From: Salinisphaera sp035690525
Lineage (GTDB): Bacteria > Pseudomonadota > Gammaproteobacteria > Nevskiales > Salinisphaeraceae
NCBI RefSeq assembly: GCF_035690525.1
Contig: NZ_DASSKM010000138.1
Span: forward strand, 1 to 14,334
DNA: 14,334 nt
Direction of reading: 5' to 3'
Shown here: positions 6,988-14,021 of the stretch, in pieces
Layout of the letters: every line of letters begins with the position of its first letter
How positions within the stretch are numbered: the first letter of the stretch is position 1
Position numbers and translations under genes: made by a program
Notes under the pieces: model-generated
Seen by the model: only the letters and a program-made list of their open reading frames with translations
Databases searched by the model: none
Told to the model about the DNA's origin: nothing

Positions 6988-7263
6988 ATGCTATCCGGTA
7001 TCAGTATCTGGCAGCTGCTCATTCTTCTGGCCATTGTGCTGCTCGTCTTCGGCTCGAAGCGGCTGCGCAATCTCGGGCCGGATCTCGGCTCCGCGCTCAA
7101 GGGCTTTCGCTCGGCGATGAAGGACGGCGACGAGCAGCACGAGTCCGAGGACAAGGATCCCAAGGTGGTCGACCACGCCAACCGCGAGGACGCGTCGAGC
7201 CACGGCCAACAGCACAGCCACGACAAGGCCGCGAAGAAAGACTCCGCCGACCGTCGCGATTAG
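6988..7263 (+). CDS. tatA: Twin-arginine translocase subunit TatA
   Basis: 91 aa, inner membrane. TatA oligomerises to form the pathway by which TatBC passes folded proteins. One N-terminal membrane helix (about 6-20), the conserved Phe21-Gly22 hinge in VFGSKRL, and an amphipathic helix (LGPDLGSALKGFRSAM, 29-44) are clear. The tail from residue 45 is very polar, rich in Asp/Glu/Lys and with five His. A good ribosome site (AAGAGG) precedes the ATG. It follows hisE by 15 bp and precedes tatB by 15 bp. Confidence 0.97.
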   Translation: MLSGISIWQLLILLAIVLLVFGSKRLRNLGPDLGSALKGFRSAMKDGDEQHESEDKDPKVVDHANREDASSHGQQHSHDKAAKKDSADRRD

Positions 7264-7278
7264 GGCGGGCCACACGTT

Positions 7279-7707
7279 ATGTTCGACATCGGTTTCTGGG
7301 AGCTGGCGGTTCTCGGCGTGATCGGGCTGATCGTGCTCGGGCCCGAGCGTCTGCCGGTGGTCGCCCGTACGCTCGGGCGCTGGACGGCCCGGGCTCGGCA
7401 TTACGTCAGCGAGTTGACCAGCGAGCTCGAAAAAGAGGTGGCCGCGGAGGATCTGCGTAACGATGTCCGGCGTGCGCGGGAGCAGATCGAGTCCGAAACG
7501 CGTGAATTTCGCACCAGCACCGAACAGGCGGTCAGCCCGCTGATGGAACCGATCGAAGGAAAGACCGAGCGGCGCACGGACGCGAGCACGGAAGACGATA
7601 ACGCCGCGCAGCCCGCCGTCGACGAATCCGAGCCGGCCGATGCCGACGCGCCGATCGACAGCAAATCCGGCGCCGCGAGCAGTAAACACGACGAGAATCG
7701 CCCGTGA
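7279..7707 (+). CDS. tatB: Twin-arginine translocase subunit TatB
   Basis: 142 aa. It forms the Tat signal-peptide receptor with TatC. The N-terminus is typical: MFDIGFWELAVLGVIGLIVL with Glu8, then GPERLPVVART (21-31), which separates TatB from TatA. A long charged amphipathic helix follows (about 32-85) and an acidic, Ala/Asp/Glu-rich disordered tail (about 95-142). Its stop overlaps the start of tatC in the sequence GTGA (7704-7707). Confidence 0.96.
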   Translation: MFDIGFWELAVLGVIGLIVLGPERLPVVARTLGRWTARARHYVSELTSELEKEVAAEDLRNDVRRAREQIESETREFRTSTEQAVSPLMEPIEGKTERRTDASTEDDNAAQPAVDESEPADADAPIDSKSGAASSKHDENRP

Positions 7708-8489
7708 GCGACGAGATTAACGACGATAGCAACAACGAGGGCAGCGAACAGCCCTTGATGGCGCATCTGCTGGAGCTGCGCACGCGGGTCATCCGCATCG
7801 TGATCGGCATCGTCATCGTGTTCTTGCCGTGCTTTTATTTTTCCGGCGCGCTCTTCACTTATCTGTCCGGGCCGTTGCTGGTGCACATGCCGGACCACAA
7901 CAGCCTGATCGCCACCGGCGTGACGGCCCCGTTCATGGTGCCGATGAAGCTGTCGCTGATGGTGGCGTTCGCGATCTCGCTGCCGTGGACGCTGTACCAG
8001 ATATGGATGTTCATCGCGCCGGGGTTGTACATGGCCGAACGGCGGCTGGTGACGCCGCTGCTGGTGTCCAGCACGCTGCTGTTCTATTTCGGCATGCTGT
8101 TCGCCTACTACATCATCTTCCCGATCGTGTTCGGGTTCTTCGTTTCGGTCGCCCCGGACGGCGTCGCGGTGATGACCGATATCTCGAACTATCTCGACTT
8201 CGTGTTGAAGATGTTCATGGCTTTCGGCCTCGCCTTCGAATTGCCGGTCGCCATATTCCTTATCGTCTGGGCCGGTTTCGTCACGCCGAAACAACTCGGC
8301 GGTTATCGACCGTATGTGCTGGTCGGGGCGTTCGCCGTGGGCATGCTGCTCACGCCGCCGGATGTTATTTCGCAGACGTTGCTGGCGGTGCCGATCTATC
8401 TGCTCTACGAAGTCGGGCTATTCACCGCGCGCATGTTCGCGCCGGGCGCGCGCGAGCGAGAGCGCGAACAAGACGCCTCGGAGTCGTAG
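7704..8489 (+). CDS. tatC: Twin-arginine translocase subunit TatC
   Basis: 261 aa, six membrane helices, inner membrane. It recognises the twin-arginine signal peptide. Seen: HLLELRTR (21-28, first cytosolic motif with Glu24), PWTLYQIWMFIAPGLYMAERR (starting at 94) with Glu112, the counterpart of the signal-binding Glu103 of E. coli, and FGLAFELPVA (174-183) with Glu179, the counterpart of E. coli Glu170. A 19-residue acidic/Asn-rich N-terminal extension precedes the core. The start is GTG, overlapping the tatB stop by 4 bp. It closely follows the Pseudomonas TatC pattern (ATGVxxPF, LTPPDVxSQTLLAVP). I see no strong terminator after it. Confidence 0.97.
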   Translation: MSDEINDDSNNEGSEQPLMAHLLELRTRVIRIVIGIVIVFLPCFYFSGALFTYLSGPLLVHMPDHNSLIATGVTAPFMVPMKLSLMVAFAISLPWTLYQIWMFIAPGLYMAERRLVTPLLVSSTLLFYFGMLFAYYIIFPIVFGFFVSVAPDGVAVMTDISNYLDFVLKMFMAFGLAFELPVAIFLIVWAGFVTPKQLGGYRPYVLVGAFAVGMLLTPPDVISQTLLAVPIYLLYEVGLFTARMFAPGAREREREQDASES

Positions 8490-8588
8490 CGCAAGCCCGT
8501 CATACGACATTCAGGGCGCGATATTCAGGACAAATTAAGAACGTCGCTGTAGCGTCGGAGTGTATTTTCCAATAAACGAGACACGACG

Positions 8589-9287
8589 ATGTTGAAAAAA
8601 ACCGCGATTGCAGTGAGTTTGGCGATGGTGGCCGGCACCGGCATGGCGGCGGGCAACGGCATGGGCATGGCTGGCGACATGAGCGGCGCAGCCGTCGGCA
8701 CGACCGGCGGTTCGCTGGCGGCCCGGTTCCATACTCTTGATACGAACAACGACGGCGTATTGAGCCCGAGCGAGGCCCAGGCCGATCCGACGGTGGCCAA
8801 GCTCTACAGCGCGATGGATAACACGGCTTCGATCCGGAGCGATCCCTACGCCAATAAAGACGAATATGGTATCGGCGGTATTACGCTGGCGCAGTTTATG
8901 GCTGGCATGCGGGCCGCCAGCGGCGGCACGGCCGGCCCCGCGGTTTCCGGCGGCGAAACCTATACGGTGATGAAAGACGGCAGCAGGCGCATAATCTCGA
9001 ACTCGGCCGGTCAAGCCGGCGGCGCTATGAACCGTATGCAGCCGATGGGCAGCGGGCAATCGATGATGGGCAATGGCGCATCGCGCATGAACCAGGGTAT
9101 GCAAAACGGAATGTCCAACATGCAAAACGGCATGCGAAATCAGACTTCCTCGATGCACAGCAATATGCAGTACCAGGGCGAGCGCATGCGCAACAACATG
9201 CAGAACCCGGGCGGCACGATGCCCGGCAACGGCATGTCCGGCCAGCGCATGAACAATTCGAACGGCATGAGCGACAACGGCTGGTAA
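8589..9287 (+). CDS. Secreted EF-hand protein with Met-rich tail
   Basis: 232 aa, function unknown. Residues 1-21 look like a Sec signal peptide (MLKK, hydrophobic core, then GMAAG), so it is probably periplasmic or released. One full EF-hand calcium loop is visible: D51-T-N53-N-D55-G-V-L-S59-P-S-E62, with all ligand positions filled. A second, degenerate EF-hand may lie around 77-104 (ending ITLAQF). From 147 to the end it is low-complexity: 18 Met in 86 residues, spaced about every 3-7, with Asn, Gln, Gly and Ser and no Cys in the whole protein. Such Met spacing could bind Cu(I)/Ag(I) or scavenge oxidants, but this is inference. It follows tatC by 99 bp and probably has its own promoter. 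The ribosome site is weak. Confidence 0.85.
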   Translation: MLKKTAIAVSLAMVAGTGMAAGNGMGMAGDMSGAAVGTTGGSLAARFHTLDTNNDGVLSPSEAQADPTVAKLYSAMDNTASIRSDPYANKDEYGIGGITLAQFMAGMRAASGGTAGPAVSGGETYTVMKDGSRRIISNSAGQAGGAMNRMQPMGSGQSMMGNGASRMNQGMQNGMSNMQNGMRNQTSSMHSNMQYQGERMRNNMQNPGGTMPGNGMSGQRMNNSNGMSDNGW

Positions 9288-9301
9288 CAAGCCGTGCTCC
9301 G

Positions 9302-9314
9302 CGCCCGCCGGGCG
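9302..9314 (+). other. GC hairpin after the EF-hand gene
   Basis: CGCCC and GGGCG form a 5-bp stem with a 3-base loop, 15 bp after the stop codon. No T-run follows on the plus strand, so it may shield the 3' end rather than terminate. Confidence 0.3.
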
Positions 9315-9375
9315 GCGTGAGACGAATCGCGAATCGGCGGGCGTGTAGCGCTCGTCTTGCCCATGTTATGTAGAT

Positions 9376-9405
9376 AAAAAGCCGGCGGACTTGTCGCCCG
9401 CCGGC
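9376..9405 (-). terminator. Rho-independent terminator of the ene-reductase gene
   Basis: GCCGGCGG (9381-9388) and CCGCCGGC (9398-9405) form a perfect 8-bp stem with a 9-base loop. On the minus strand the stem is followed by TTTTTATC. It lies 173 bp beyond the reductase stop, so the transcript would include the decamer dyad. Confidence 0.75.
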
Positions 9406-9461
9406 GTATGGTAATACCAGCCGTTATAATGATGTAACGATAGCCGATAAGAAAAAGAGTA

Positions 9462-9540
9462 AGTCCGCAAATAAACGCCAAGGTACGCAAAATAAAGAAA
9501 ATTAGTTTTATTTGCGTTTGTTCGCGTCCATTTGCGGGCT
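9462..9540. repeat. Symmetric decamer dyad: 3 + 3 inverted 10-bp units
   Basis: Left arm, three head-to-tail units: CGCAAATAAA (9466), CGCCAAGGTA (9476), CGCAAAATAAA (9486). Right arm, the inverse: TTTTATTTGCG (9506-9516), TTTGTTCGCG (9517-9526), TCCATTTGCG (9527-9536). The whole is an imperfect palindrome centred on 9501; by hand 28 of 39 base pairs match across 9462-9540. The CGC of each unit recurs every 10 bp, one helical turn. It sits in an AT-rich gap between convergent genes. I cannot name the element. Confidence 0.75.
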
Positions 9541-9577
9541 GTTTTCGTCTTCCTTTTGTATCCTTGACAGCCCGTGG

Positions 9578-10690
9578 CTAGGCGCTTTCTTCCTCGAGCG
9601 TCGGATAATCGGTATAACCGCGCTCGTCGCCGCCGTAGAAGGTGGACGGGTCCGGTTCGTTGATGTGTGCATCCTTGGCGATGCGCGTCACCAGATCCGG
9701 ATTGGCGATGTAGGGCCGGCCAAAGGCCGCGCCGTCGCCATTGCCGTTCTCGATCAACTCCTCGGTGCGCTCGGCGGTGTAGTGGCCGCAAAAGATCAGG
9801 GCGCCGCCGGCGAATCGTTGGCGCATGGCCGCGCGAAATTCGTCGGTGAGCTTGATGTCGCCGCCGGCCCAATCGGGCTCGTTGACGTGCAGATAAGCCA
9901 GACGACGGGCTTCGAGTTGTTCGGCCAGATAGAAGGCCATGGTCTTGGGCTCGTCGTCGGTCAGGCCGAAGATTTCGATGAACGGCGAGATTCGGATGCC
10001 GACGCGGTCGGCGCCCATCACCTCGATCACGGCGTCCACGGCTTCCAGGGTCAGGCGGGCGCGGTTCTCGATCGAGCCGCCGTAGGCGTCGGTGCGCCGG
10101 TTCGAGCCGGTGGCCATGAACTGCTGCAGCAGATAGGCGTTGGCCGCATGGATCTCGACCATATCGAAGCCGGCGCGCTTCGCGCGAACGGCCGCTTGGC
10201 GGTATTCGTCGACGACGTCGGGTATTTCCTTGGTTTCCAGCGCGCGCGGGGTGGCGGTCGGGTGGTTGCCCGAACTGCCGTCCTCGAATTCGACATAGCA
10301 CTCCGCGCCCTCGGCCTTCAGCGCGCTGGGCGCGACCGGCTTGCGGCCGTCCGGGTGCACCATTTCGTGGCTGATGCGGCCCACATGCCAAAGCTGGAGG
10401 CATATACGCCCGCCGGCATCGTGCACGGCGTCGACCACCTTCGACCAGCCGGCTTCCTGGGCGTCGGTGAAGATGCCCGGGGTATAGACATAGCCGCGGG
10501 CGGACTCCGAGATATTGGTGGCCTCGGAGATGATCATGCCGGCGTCGGCGCGCTGGGCATAGTAGGTCTGTTGCATTTCGCCCGGCACGAGATCGGGGCA
10601 GCGGGCGCGCGTGAGCGGCGCCATGATCACCCGGTTGGGCAGATCCAACGCGCCGACGCGGATTGGTGAAAGCAGCTTGTCGTAAGCCAT
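9578..10690 (-). CDS. Old Yellow Enzyme family alkene reductase (NemA-like)
   Basis: 370 aa, cytosolic FMN TIM-barrel. Enzymes of this family use NAD(P)H to reduce activated C=C bonds of enals, enones, maleimides, and often nitrate esters. Seen: MAPLTRAR (23-30) at the FMN site, SEATNIS (55-61), QLWHVGRISH (99-108), the substrate-anchoring pair His181/Asn184 and the proton donor Tyr186 in HAANAYLLQQF, DAYGGSIENR (201-210), GIRISP (231-236) and FGRPYIANPDL (323-333). Length and order match NemA and related reductases; the natural substrate is unknown. The ATG has a good AAGGA ribosome site. It lies 68 bp after the azurin gene on the same strand and may be co-transcribed. No NemR-like regulator is in the window. 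Confidence 0.93.
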   Translation of the reverse strand: MAYDKLLSPIRVGALDLPNRVIMAPLTRARCPDLVPGEMQQTYYAQRADAGMIISEATNISESARGYVYTPGIFTDAQEAGWSKVVDAVHDAGGRICLQLWHVGRISHEMVHPDGRKPVAPSALKAEGAECYVEFEDGSSGNHPTATPRALETKEIPDVVDEYRQAAVRAKRAGFDMVEIHAANAYLLQQFMATGSNRRTDAYGGSIENRARLTLEAVDAVIEVMGADRVGIRISPFIEIFGLTDDEPKTMAFYLAEQLEARRLAYLHVNEPDWAGGDIKLTDEFRAAMRQRFAGGALIFCGHYTAERTEELIENGNGDGAAFGRPYIANPDLVTRIAKDAHINEPDPSTFYGGDERGYTDYPTLEEESA

Positions 10691-10758
10691 GACCGTCCTT
10701 TGATGAACACTGATCTCAATGACGTGACGGCGCTCGGTGCAAAATCAACGGGGGACGA

Positions 10759-11214
10759 TCAATTCGTGGGCGAGACCGTCAGCGTGCCCTTCATCCCCGC
10801 CCGGAAATGTCCCGGGAAAGTGCAGATGTATTCATAGTCGCCGGGTTTGCTCGGCGCGGTGAACGTGACCGAATCGCTGTGGCCGCCGCCGACCATGTCG
10901 GTATGCGCGATGATGCGATCGCTCATCGATTTCGGCATATAGTCGTTGTTCGCCGCGCTCTGGGCGGCGTTGTCGAAGGCGCCGGCATCGGTCCCCGATT
11001 TCAACAACACCCAGTTATGCGACATCGCCGAAGCCGGCAGATGCGATTTGTTGACCAGCTTGACGGTGATCTTCTGACCCGGTGCCACGGTGATGTGATC
11101 CTTTGAAAACCGCAGATCGTTGCGCCCCACGATCGTGATGCTCTTGGGTGGTGCGGCGATCGCGGCCGTGGCCACGAGCGACAACAGACTTATCGCGATC
11201 AGACGACGAAACAT
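10759..11214 (-). CDS. Azurin-like periplasmic blue copper protein
   Basis: 151 aa with a Sec signal peptide (MFRRLIAISLLSLVATAAIA, likely cut before Ala21), so periplasmic. The mature part is a cupredoxin that follows azurin: MSHNWVLL (64-71), the acidic/Asn helix region, DRIIAHTDMVGGG (99-111), DSVTF (114-118) and CTFPGH. Type 1 copper ligands: His66, Cys131, His136 and Met141. Expected role: small electron carrier. Differences from classical azurin: the His-Met ligand spacing is 5 instead of 4 residues (HFRAGM against HSALM), and the N-terminal disulfide cysteines are absent. The ATG at 11214 follows AAGGAG; the much longer open frame upstream is only the shadow of the adh gene. Confidence 0.93.
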   Translation of the reverse strand: MFRRLIAISLLSLVATAAIAAPPKSITIVGRNDLRFSKDHITVAPGQKITVKLVNKSHLPASAMSHNWVLLKSGTDAGAFDNAAQSAANNDYMPKSMSDRIIAHTDMVGGGHSDSVTFTAPSKPGDYEYICTFPGHFRAGMKGTLTVSPTN

Positions 11215-11229
11215 CGGGAACTCCTTGGG

Positions 11230-11245
11230 CCGGCGTTTCGGCCGG
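11230..11245 (-). other. Hairpin just upstream of the azurin ribosome site
   Basis: CCGGC and GCCGG form a 5-bp stem with a 6-base loop. On the minus strand it ends 4 bases before AAGGAG of the azurin gene. There is no T-run, so it is not a usual terminator; it could mark a processing or stability element between adh and azurin. Confidence 0.35.
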
Positions 11246-11291
11246 TCGATTACGTTATCGGTTCGGACCTTGCTGCGCGGGCAACGTTCCA

Positions 11292-12416
11292 TCAGAATCG
11301 GATCACCTGGCGGATCGCCTCGCCGGCGGCCAGCCGTTCGAAGCCGGTGTTGATCTCGTCCAGCGCCAGCCGGTGGGTGAGCAGGCGATCGACCGGCAGA
11401 CGTCCGGCCTGATAGAGCGCGATGTAGTCGGGAATGTCCAGCTTCGGCACATGGCCGCCGAGATACGAGCCGAGCAGCCGTCGTTCCTGCGCCACCAGCG
11501 TCAGCGAGGGCAGGGACATGCGCGCATCCGGATGCTGCAAGCCAGCGGTGACGGTGGTGGCGCCGCGGCCGGTGGCATCGAAGGCGAATTCGAGCGCCTT
11601 GGCGACCCCGGCGAACTCGGCGGCGATATCCACGCCGCCGCCGGTCAGGTCGCGAATCTGCTCCAGCGCGCGGTCCTCGCTCGGGTCGACCGTGGCGGTG
11701 GCGCCCAGCGCGCGCGCGGTTTCGAGCTTGTCGGGCGCGATATCCGCCGCGATCACCTGCGAGGCGCCGCCCGCGATCGCGCCGAGCACGGCCGACAGGC
11801 CAACGCCGCCCAATCCGACCACGAGCACGCTCTGGCCGAGCCGGAGCCGCGCGGTTTGCAGCACCGCGCCGACGCCGGTCAGCACGGCGCAGCCGAACAC
11901 GGCGGCAATATCGAAATCGAGCGACTTGTCGATCTTGACCAGCGATTCGGTGGCCACGACCGCGTATTCGGCGAAGCCGGACACGCCGAGATGGTGGTGC
12001 ACGTCTTGTCCGTTGTGCGACAGCCGGCGCCCGCCGGCCAGCATGACGCCGGCGTTGTTGGCCTGGGCGCCCGGGGTACACAGCGCGGCGCGCCCGTCGG
12101 CGCAGTACTCGCAATGGCCGCAGCTCGGCACGAAGGTACAGACCACATGATCGCCGACTGTGAAATCGGTCACGCCGTCGCCGGTCTCCACGATCTCGCC
12201 GGCCGCTTCATGGCCCAGCACCATGGGTGTGGGCCGCGGCCGGTTGCCGTCGATGCAGGACAGATCGGAATGACACAGTCCGGCCGCGTGCATCTTCACC
12301 AGAACCTCGCCGCGGGTCGGCCCGGCCAGTTCGACCGTCTCGATCGCCAGCGGCTTCGATTCGGAATAGGGGCGCGCGGCGCTCATCTCGTGCAGTACGG
12401 CGGCGCGGGTCTGCAT
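11292..12416 (-). CDS. Zinc-dependent alcohol dehydrogenase, medium-chain family
   Basis: 374 aa, cytosolic. Medium-chain dehydrogenase close to the class III / AdhC-like group, oxidising an alcohol with NAD; the substrate is not evident. Catalytic zinc ligands: Cys48 (GLCHSD), His69 (GHEAAGE) and Cys176 (FGCAVLTG). Structural zinc: Cys99, Cys102, Cys105 and Cys113. NAD site: GLGGVG (201-206), with Asp225 after beta 2 favouring NAD over NADP. The segment HHHLGVSGFAEYAV (140-153) is typical of this subgroup. I start it at the ATG at 12416 (MQTRAAVL), which has GAGGT 5 bp upstream; an ATG at 12428 and a longer open frame are less likely. It precedes the azurin gene by 77 bp and is divergent from the phosphoribosyltransferase gene. 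Confidence 0.93.
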   Translation of the reverse strand: MQTRAAVLHEMSAARPYSESKPLAIETVELAGPTRGEVLVKMHAAGLCHSDLSCIDGNRPRPTPMVLGHEAAGEIVETGDGVTDFTVGDHVVCTFVPSCGHCEYCADGRAALCTPGAQANNAGVMLAGGRRLSHNGQDVHHHLGVSGFAEYAVVATESLVKIDKSLDFDIAAVFGCAVLTGVGAVLQTARLRLGQSVLVVGLGGVGLSAVLGAIAGGASQVIAADIAPDKLETARALGATATVDPSEDRALEQIRDLTGGGVDIAAEFAGVAKALEFAFDATGRGATTVTAGLQHPDARMSLPSLTLVAQERRLLGSYLGGHVPKLDIPDYIALYQAGRLPVDRLLTHRLALDEINTGFERLAAGEAIRQVIRF

Positions 12417-12596
12417 GATCAACCTCATGGCTTGCGTCGACGGCGGCGGGCAGCGGACAAAAGCGGCCGCCGGCGCGGCGTCGTATGAAACGTCAACTGC
12501 CCCTAGATTACACGAGCCGGTGGGATCGAATTTAGATTTGTCGGCCGGCCTGTTGCACAATGCGGCGCTGATCTGAATCCGGGTCCACCCGAGCCG
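12417..12596. other. Divergent intergenic region adh / phosphoribosyltransferase
   Basis: 180 bp holding the start signals of two divergent genes. It contains the palindrome GGCCGGCC and an AT-richer patch (AATTTAGATTTG). I find no pair of hexamers good enough to call as a promoter on either strand. Confidence 0.4.
12422..12426 (-). promoter_or_regulatory. Ribosome binding site that decides the adh start
   Basis: The minus strand reads GAGGT, 5 bases before the ATG at 12416. It sits just after the alternative ATG at 12428, which has no such site, so the shorter protein MQTRAAVL is preferred. Confidence 0.6.
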
Positions 12597-13169
12597 ATGC
12601 AAGCAACACAGCGCACCTATTCCGTCGAAATTGCCGGACTCAAGCGCGAGCTGCCGCTATTCCGGGTCGCCTCCAACGTGCGCATCGCCGTGCTCAACGT
12701 GCTGGGCGACACGGCGCTGGTGCAGGCGGCGGCCACGAGTCTGGCCAATCGGCTGGCGGAACTCGATTACAGCGTCCTGGTGACCGCGGAGGCGAAGTCG
12801 ATCCCGCTGATCCATGCGCTTTCGGTGGCCACGGCGCGTCCGTACGCGGTGCTGCGCAAGAGCTATAAACCGTATATGGGCGATGCGTTGTCGGCGACCA
12901 CGCACTCGATCACCACCGGCGAGGAGCAGACCTTGTACCTGGACGCCAAGGATCGCGATCTGGTGGCCGGCGCACGCATCGTGCTGGTCGACGACGTCAT
13001 CAGCTCGGGCTCCACGCTGCAAGCCATGCGCAAGATCATGGGCCGCGCCGGCGCGATCATCGCCGGCGAGGCCGCGATCATGACCGAGGGCGAGCGCGGC
13101 GACTGGTCCGACGTTATCGCACTGGGCCATCTGCCGGTATTCGGCGACGAGGCCGCGGCCGCCGACTGA
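12597..13169 (+). CDS. Purine phosphoribosyltransferase, Apt-like
   Basis: 190 aa, cytosolic type I phosphoribosyltransferase. The 13-residue PRPP site is plain: VLVDDVISSGSTL (129-141). AEAKSIPLIHAL (64-75), the RKSYKPYMGDAL segment (88-99) and SITTGEEQTLYLD (104-116) resemble adenine phosphoribosyltransferase-like proteins that salvage a purine base with PRPP. Adenine is the likely substrate, but xanthine-type enzymes share the fold, so I leave the symbol blank. It stands alone on the plus strand, divergent from adh and convergent with the hydrolase gene. The ATG has no strong Shine-Dalgarno. Confidence 0.85.
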   Translation: MQATQRTYSVEIAGLKRELPLFRVASNVRIAVLNVLGDTALVQAAATSLANRLAELDYSVLVTAEAKSIPLIHALSVATARPYAVLRKSYKPYMGDALSATTHSITTGEEQTLYLDAKDRDLVAGARIVLVDDVISSGSTLQAMRKIMGRAGAIIAGEAAIMTEGERGDWSDVIALGHLPVFGDEAAAAD

Positions 13170-13201
13170 CGGTTTCTCAAGCGCGACGCGACGGCGGTAT
13201 A

Positions 13202-13226
13202 GGAAAACAGGACGGCCCGGCCGCCC
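13202..13226 (-). terminator. Terminator of the dienelactone hydrolase gene
   Basis: On the minus strand GGGCGGC and GCCGTCC (13226-13220 and 13216-13210) form a 7-bp stem with one mismatch and a 3-base loop, followed by TGTTTTCC. It begins 21 bases after the hydrolase stop, between convergent genes. The plus strand lacks a T-run. Confidence 0.6.
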
Positions 13227-13246
13227 TGCCGATGGTCGGCGACCGG

Positions 13247-13918
13247 TCAGCCTTTCAGATGGCGTTCAAAGAACGCCATGCTGCGCTGCCAGGCGAGCTT
13301 GCTGGCCTCGGGATCGTAATAGTCCCATTCTTCGTTGCCGAAGGCGTGCTGCGCTTCATAGCGGTAGCACTCGTGCTCGACGTTGCCTTGTTCGAGCTTT
13401 TTCTCGAACGCATTGGCCTGCTCGATCGGGAAGAACGTGTCCTGGGTCGCGAAATGACACTGTAGCGGCACGTCGATCGCGCCCGGGTCGCCCGCCTCGT
13501 CCGGCGGCACGCCGTACCAGGAGATGGCGACATCGGTTTCCGGCACGTGCATGGCCGCCAATACGGCGAGCACGCCGCCCATGCAAAAGCCGATCACGCC
13601 GACCGAAGCGCTGTCGGCCTTTAGATACTGGATCGCGCCGCGCACGTCCTGGGTGGCCGCGTCGGAAAAATCCAGATCGCTCATCTTGTGTTCGGCTTCG
13701 GCCTCGTCGAGTGCTTTTTCGCCGCGGTACAGGTCGGGAATCAGCACGCGGTAGCCGGCGTCGGTCCATTGCTTGCCGATGCGTTTGATCTGGTCGTTGA
13801 GACCCCACCATTCCTGTATCACCACGATGCCGGGCGCGCCCGTCCGGCCTTCGGGTTCGGCATAAAAGCCGGGCGCCTTGGCGCCGTCGGGGCGGGTGAA
13901 CTCGATCTGTTTACCCAT
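13247..13918 (-). CDS. Dienelactone hydrolase family protein
   Basis: 223 aa, alpha/beta hydrolase with no signal peptide, so cytosolic. The catalytic triad is visible: Cys112 in the nucleophile elbow GFCMGG, Asp160 in FATQDTFFP and His191 in QHAFGNE. Glu36 in IQEWWGL fits the Glu that activates the Cys in classical dienelactone hydrolase. The family opens cyclic esters such as dienelactones from chlorocatechol breakdown, but many members are general esterases. No aromatic pathway genes are near, so the real substrate is open. The ATG has a good AAGGA site. Upstream, TAGGAT at 13949-13954 and TTGTAT 16 bp further make a weak promoter candidate. Confidence 0.93.
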   Translation of the reverse strand: MGKQIEFTRPDGAKAPGFYAEPEGRTGAPGIVVIQEWWGLNDQIKRIGKQWTDAGYRVLIPDLYRGEKALDEAEAEHKMSDLDFSDAATQDVRGAIQYLKADSASVGVIGFCMGGVLAVLAAMHVPETDVAISWYGVPPDEAGDPGAIDVPLQCHFATQDTFFPIEQANAFEKKLEQGNVEHECYRYEAQHAFGNEEWDYYDPEASKLAWQRSMAFFERHLKG

Positions 13919-14021
13919 GAGTGATCCTTGTTGTCGTACGGTGCGGATATCCTAACCCGGGGTCCGCCTTATACAACACGGCCGGAAATAGTGGATTATC
14001 GCAGTGCGCGCTGCCGCGCTC

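Noticed and set aside
8535..9290. 251-residue His-rich open frame on the minus strand
   Set aside because: It is the antisense of the Met-rich EF-hand gene: ATG codons read as CAT (His) on the other strand. No ribosome site and no family resemblance.
9381..9405. Single GCCGGCGG inverted repeat considered as part of a CRISPR or IS end
   Set aside because: Only one copy, with a T5 tract on the minus strand; a terminator explains it better.
9425..9430. Perfect TATAAT on the plus strand
   Set aside because: No -35 box at the right distance and no plus-strand gene follows; likely chance in an AT-rich gap.
9140..9490. Minus-strand frame with a membrane-like N-terminus (MRTLAFICGLTLFLIG)
   Set aside because: It begins inside the decamer dyad, reads through the terminator stem and T-run, and then runs antisense to the EF-hand gene.
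9564..9569. Perfect TTGACA on the plus strand
   Set aside because: No -10-like box at 16-18 bp and only the antisense of the reductase gene lies downstream.
10759..12114. Long frame fusing an Arg-rich segment to the azurin
   Set aside because: The upstream part is adh read out of frame. The azurin has its own signal peptide, ATG and AAGGAG.
12417..12602. 62-residue N-terminal extension of the alcohol dehydrogenase
   Set aside because: It does not resemble the family and has no ribosome site; the ATG at 12416 has GAGGT.
13247..13918. Possible aromatic-degradation cluster around the dienelactone hydrolase
   Set aside because: No other catechol-pathway gene is in the window; neighbours are a purine phosphoribosyltransferase and hslR.
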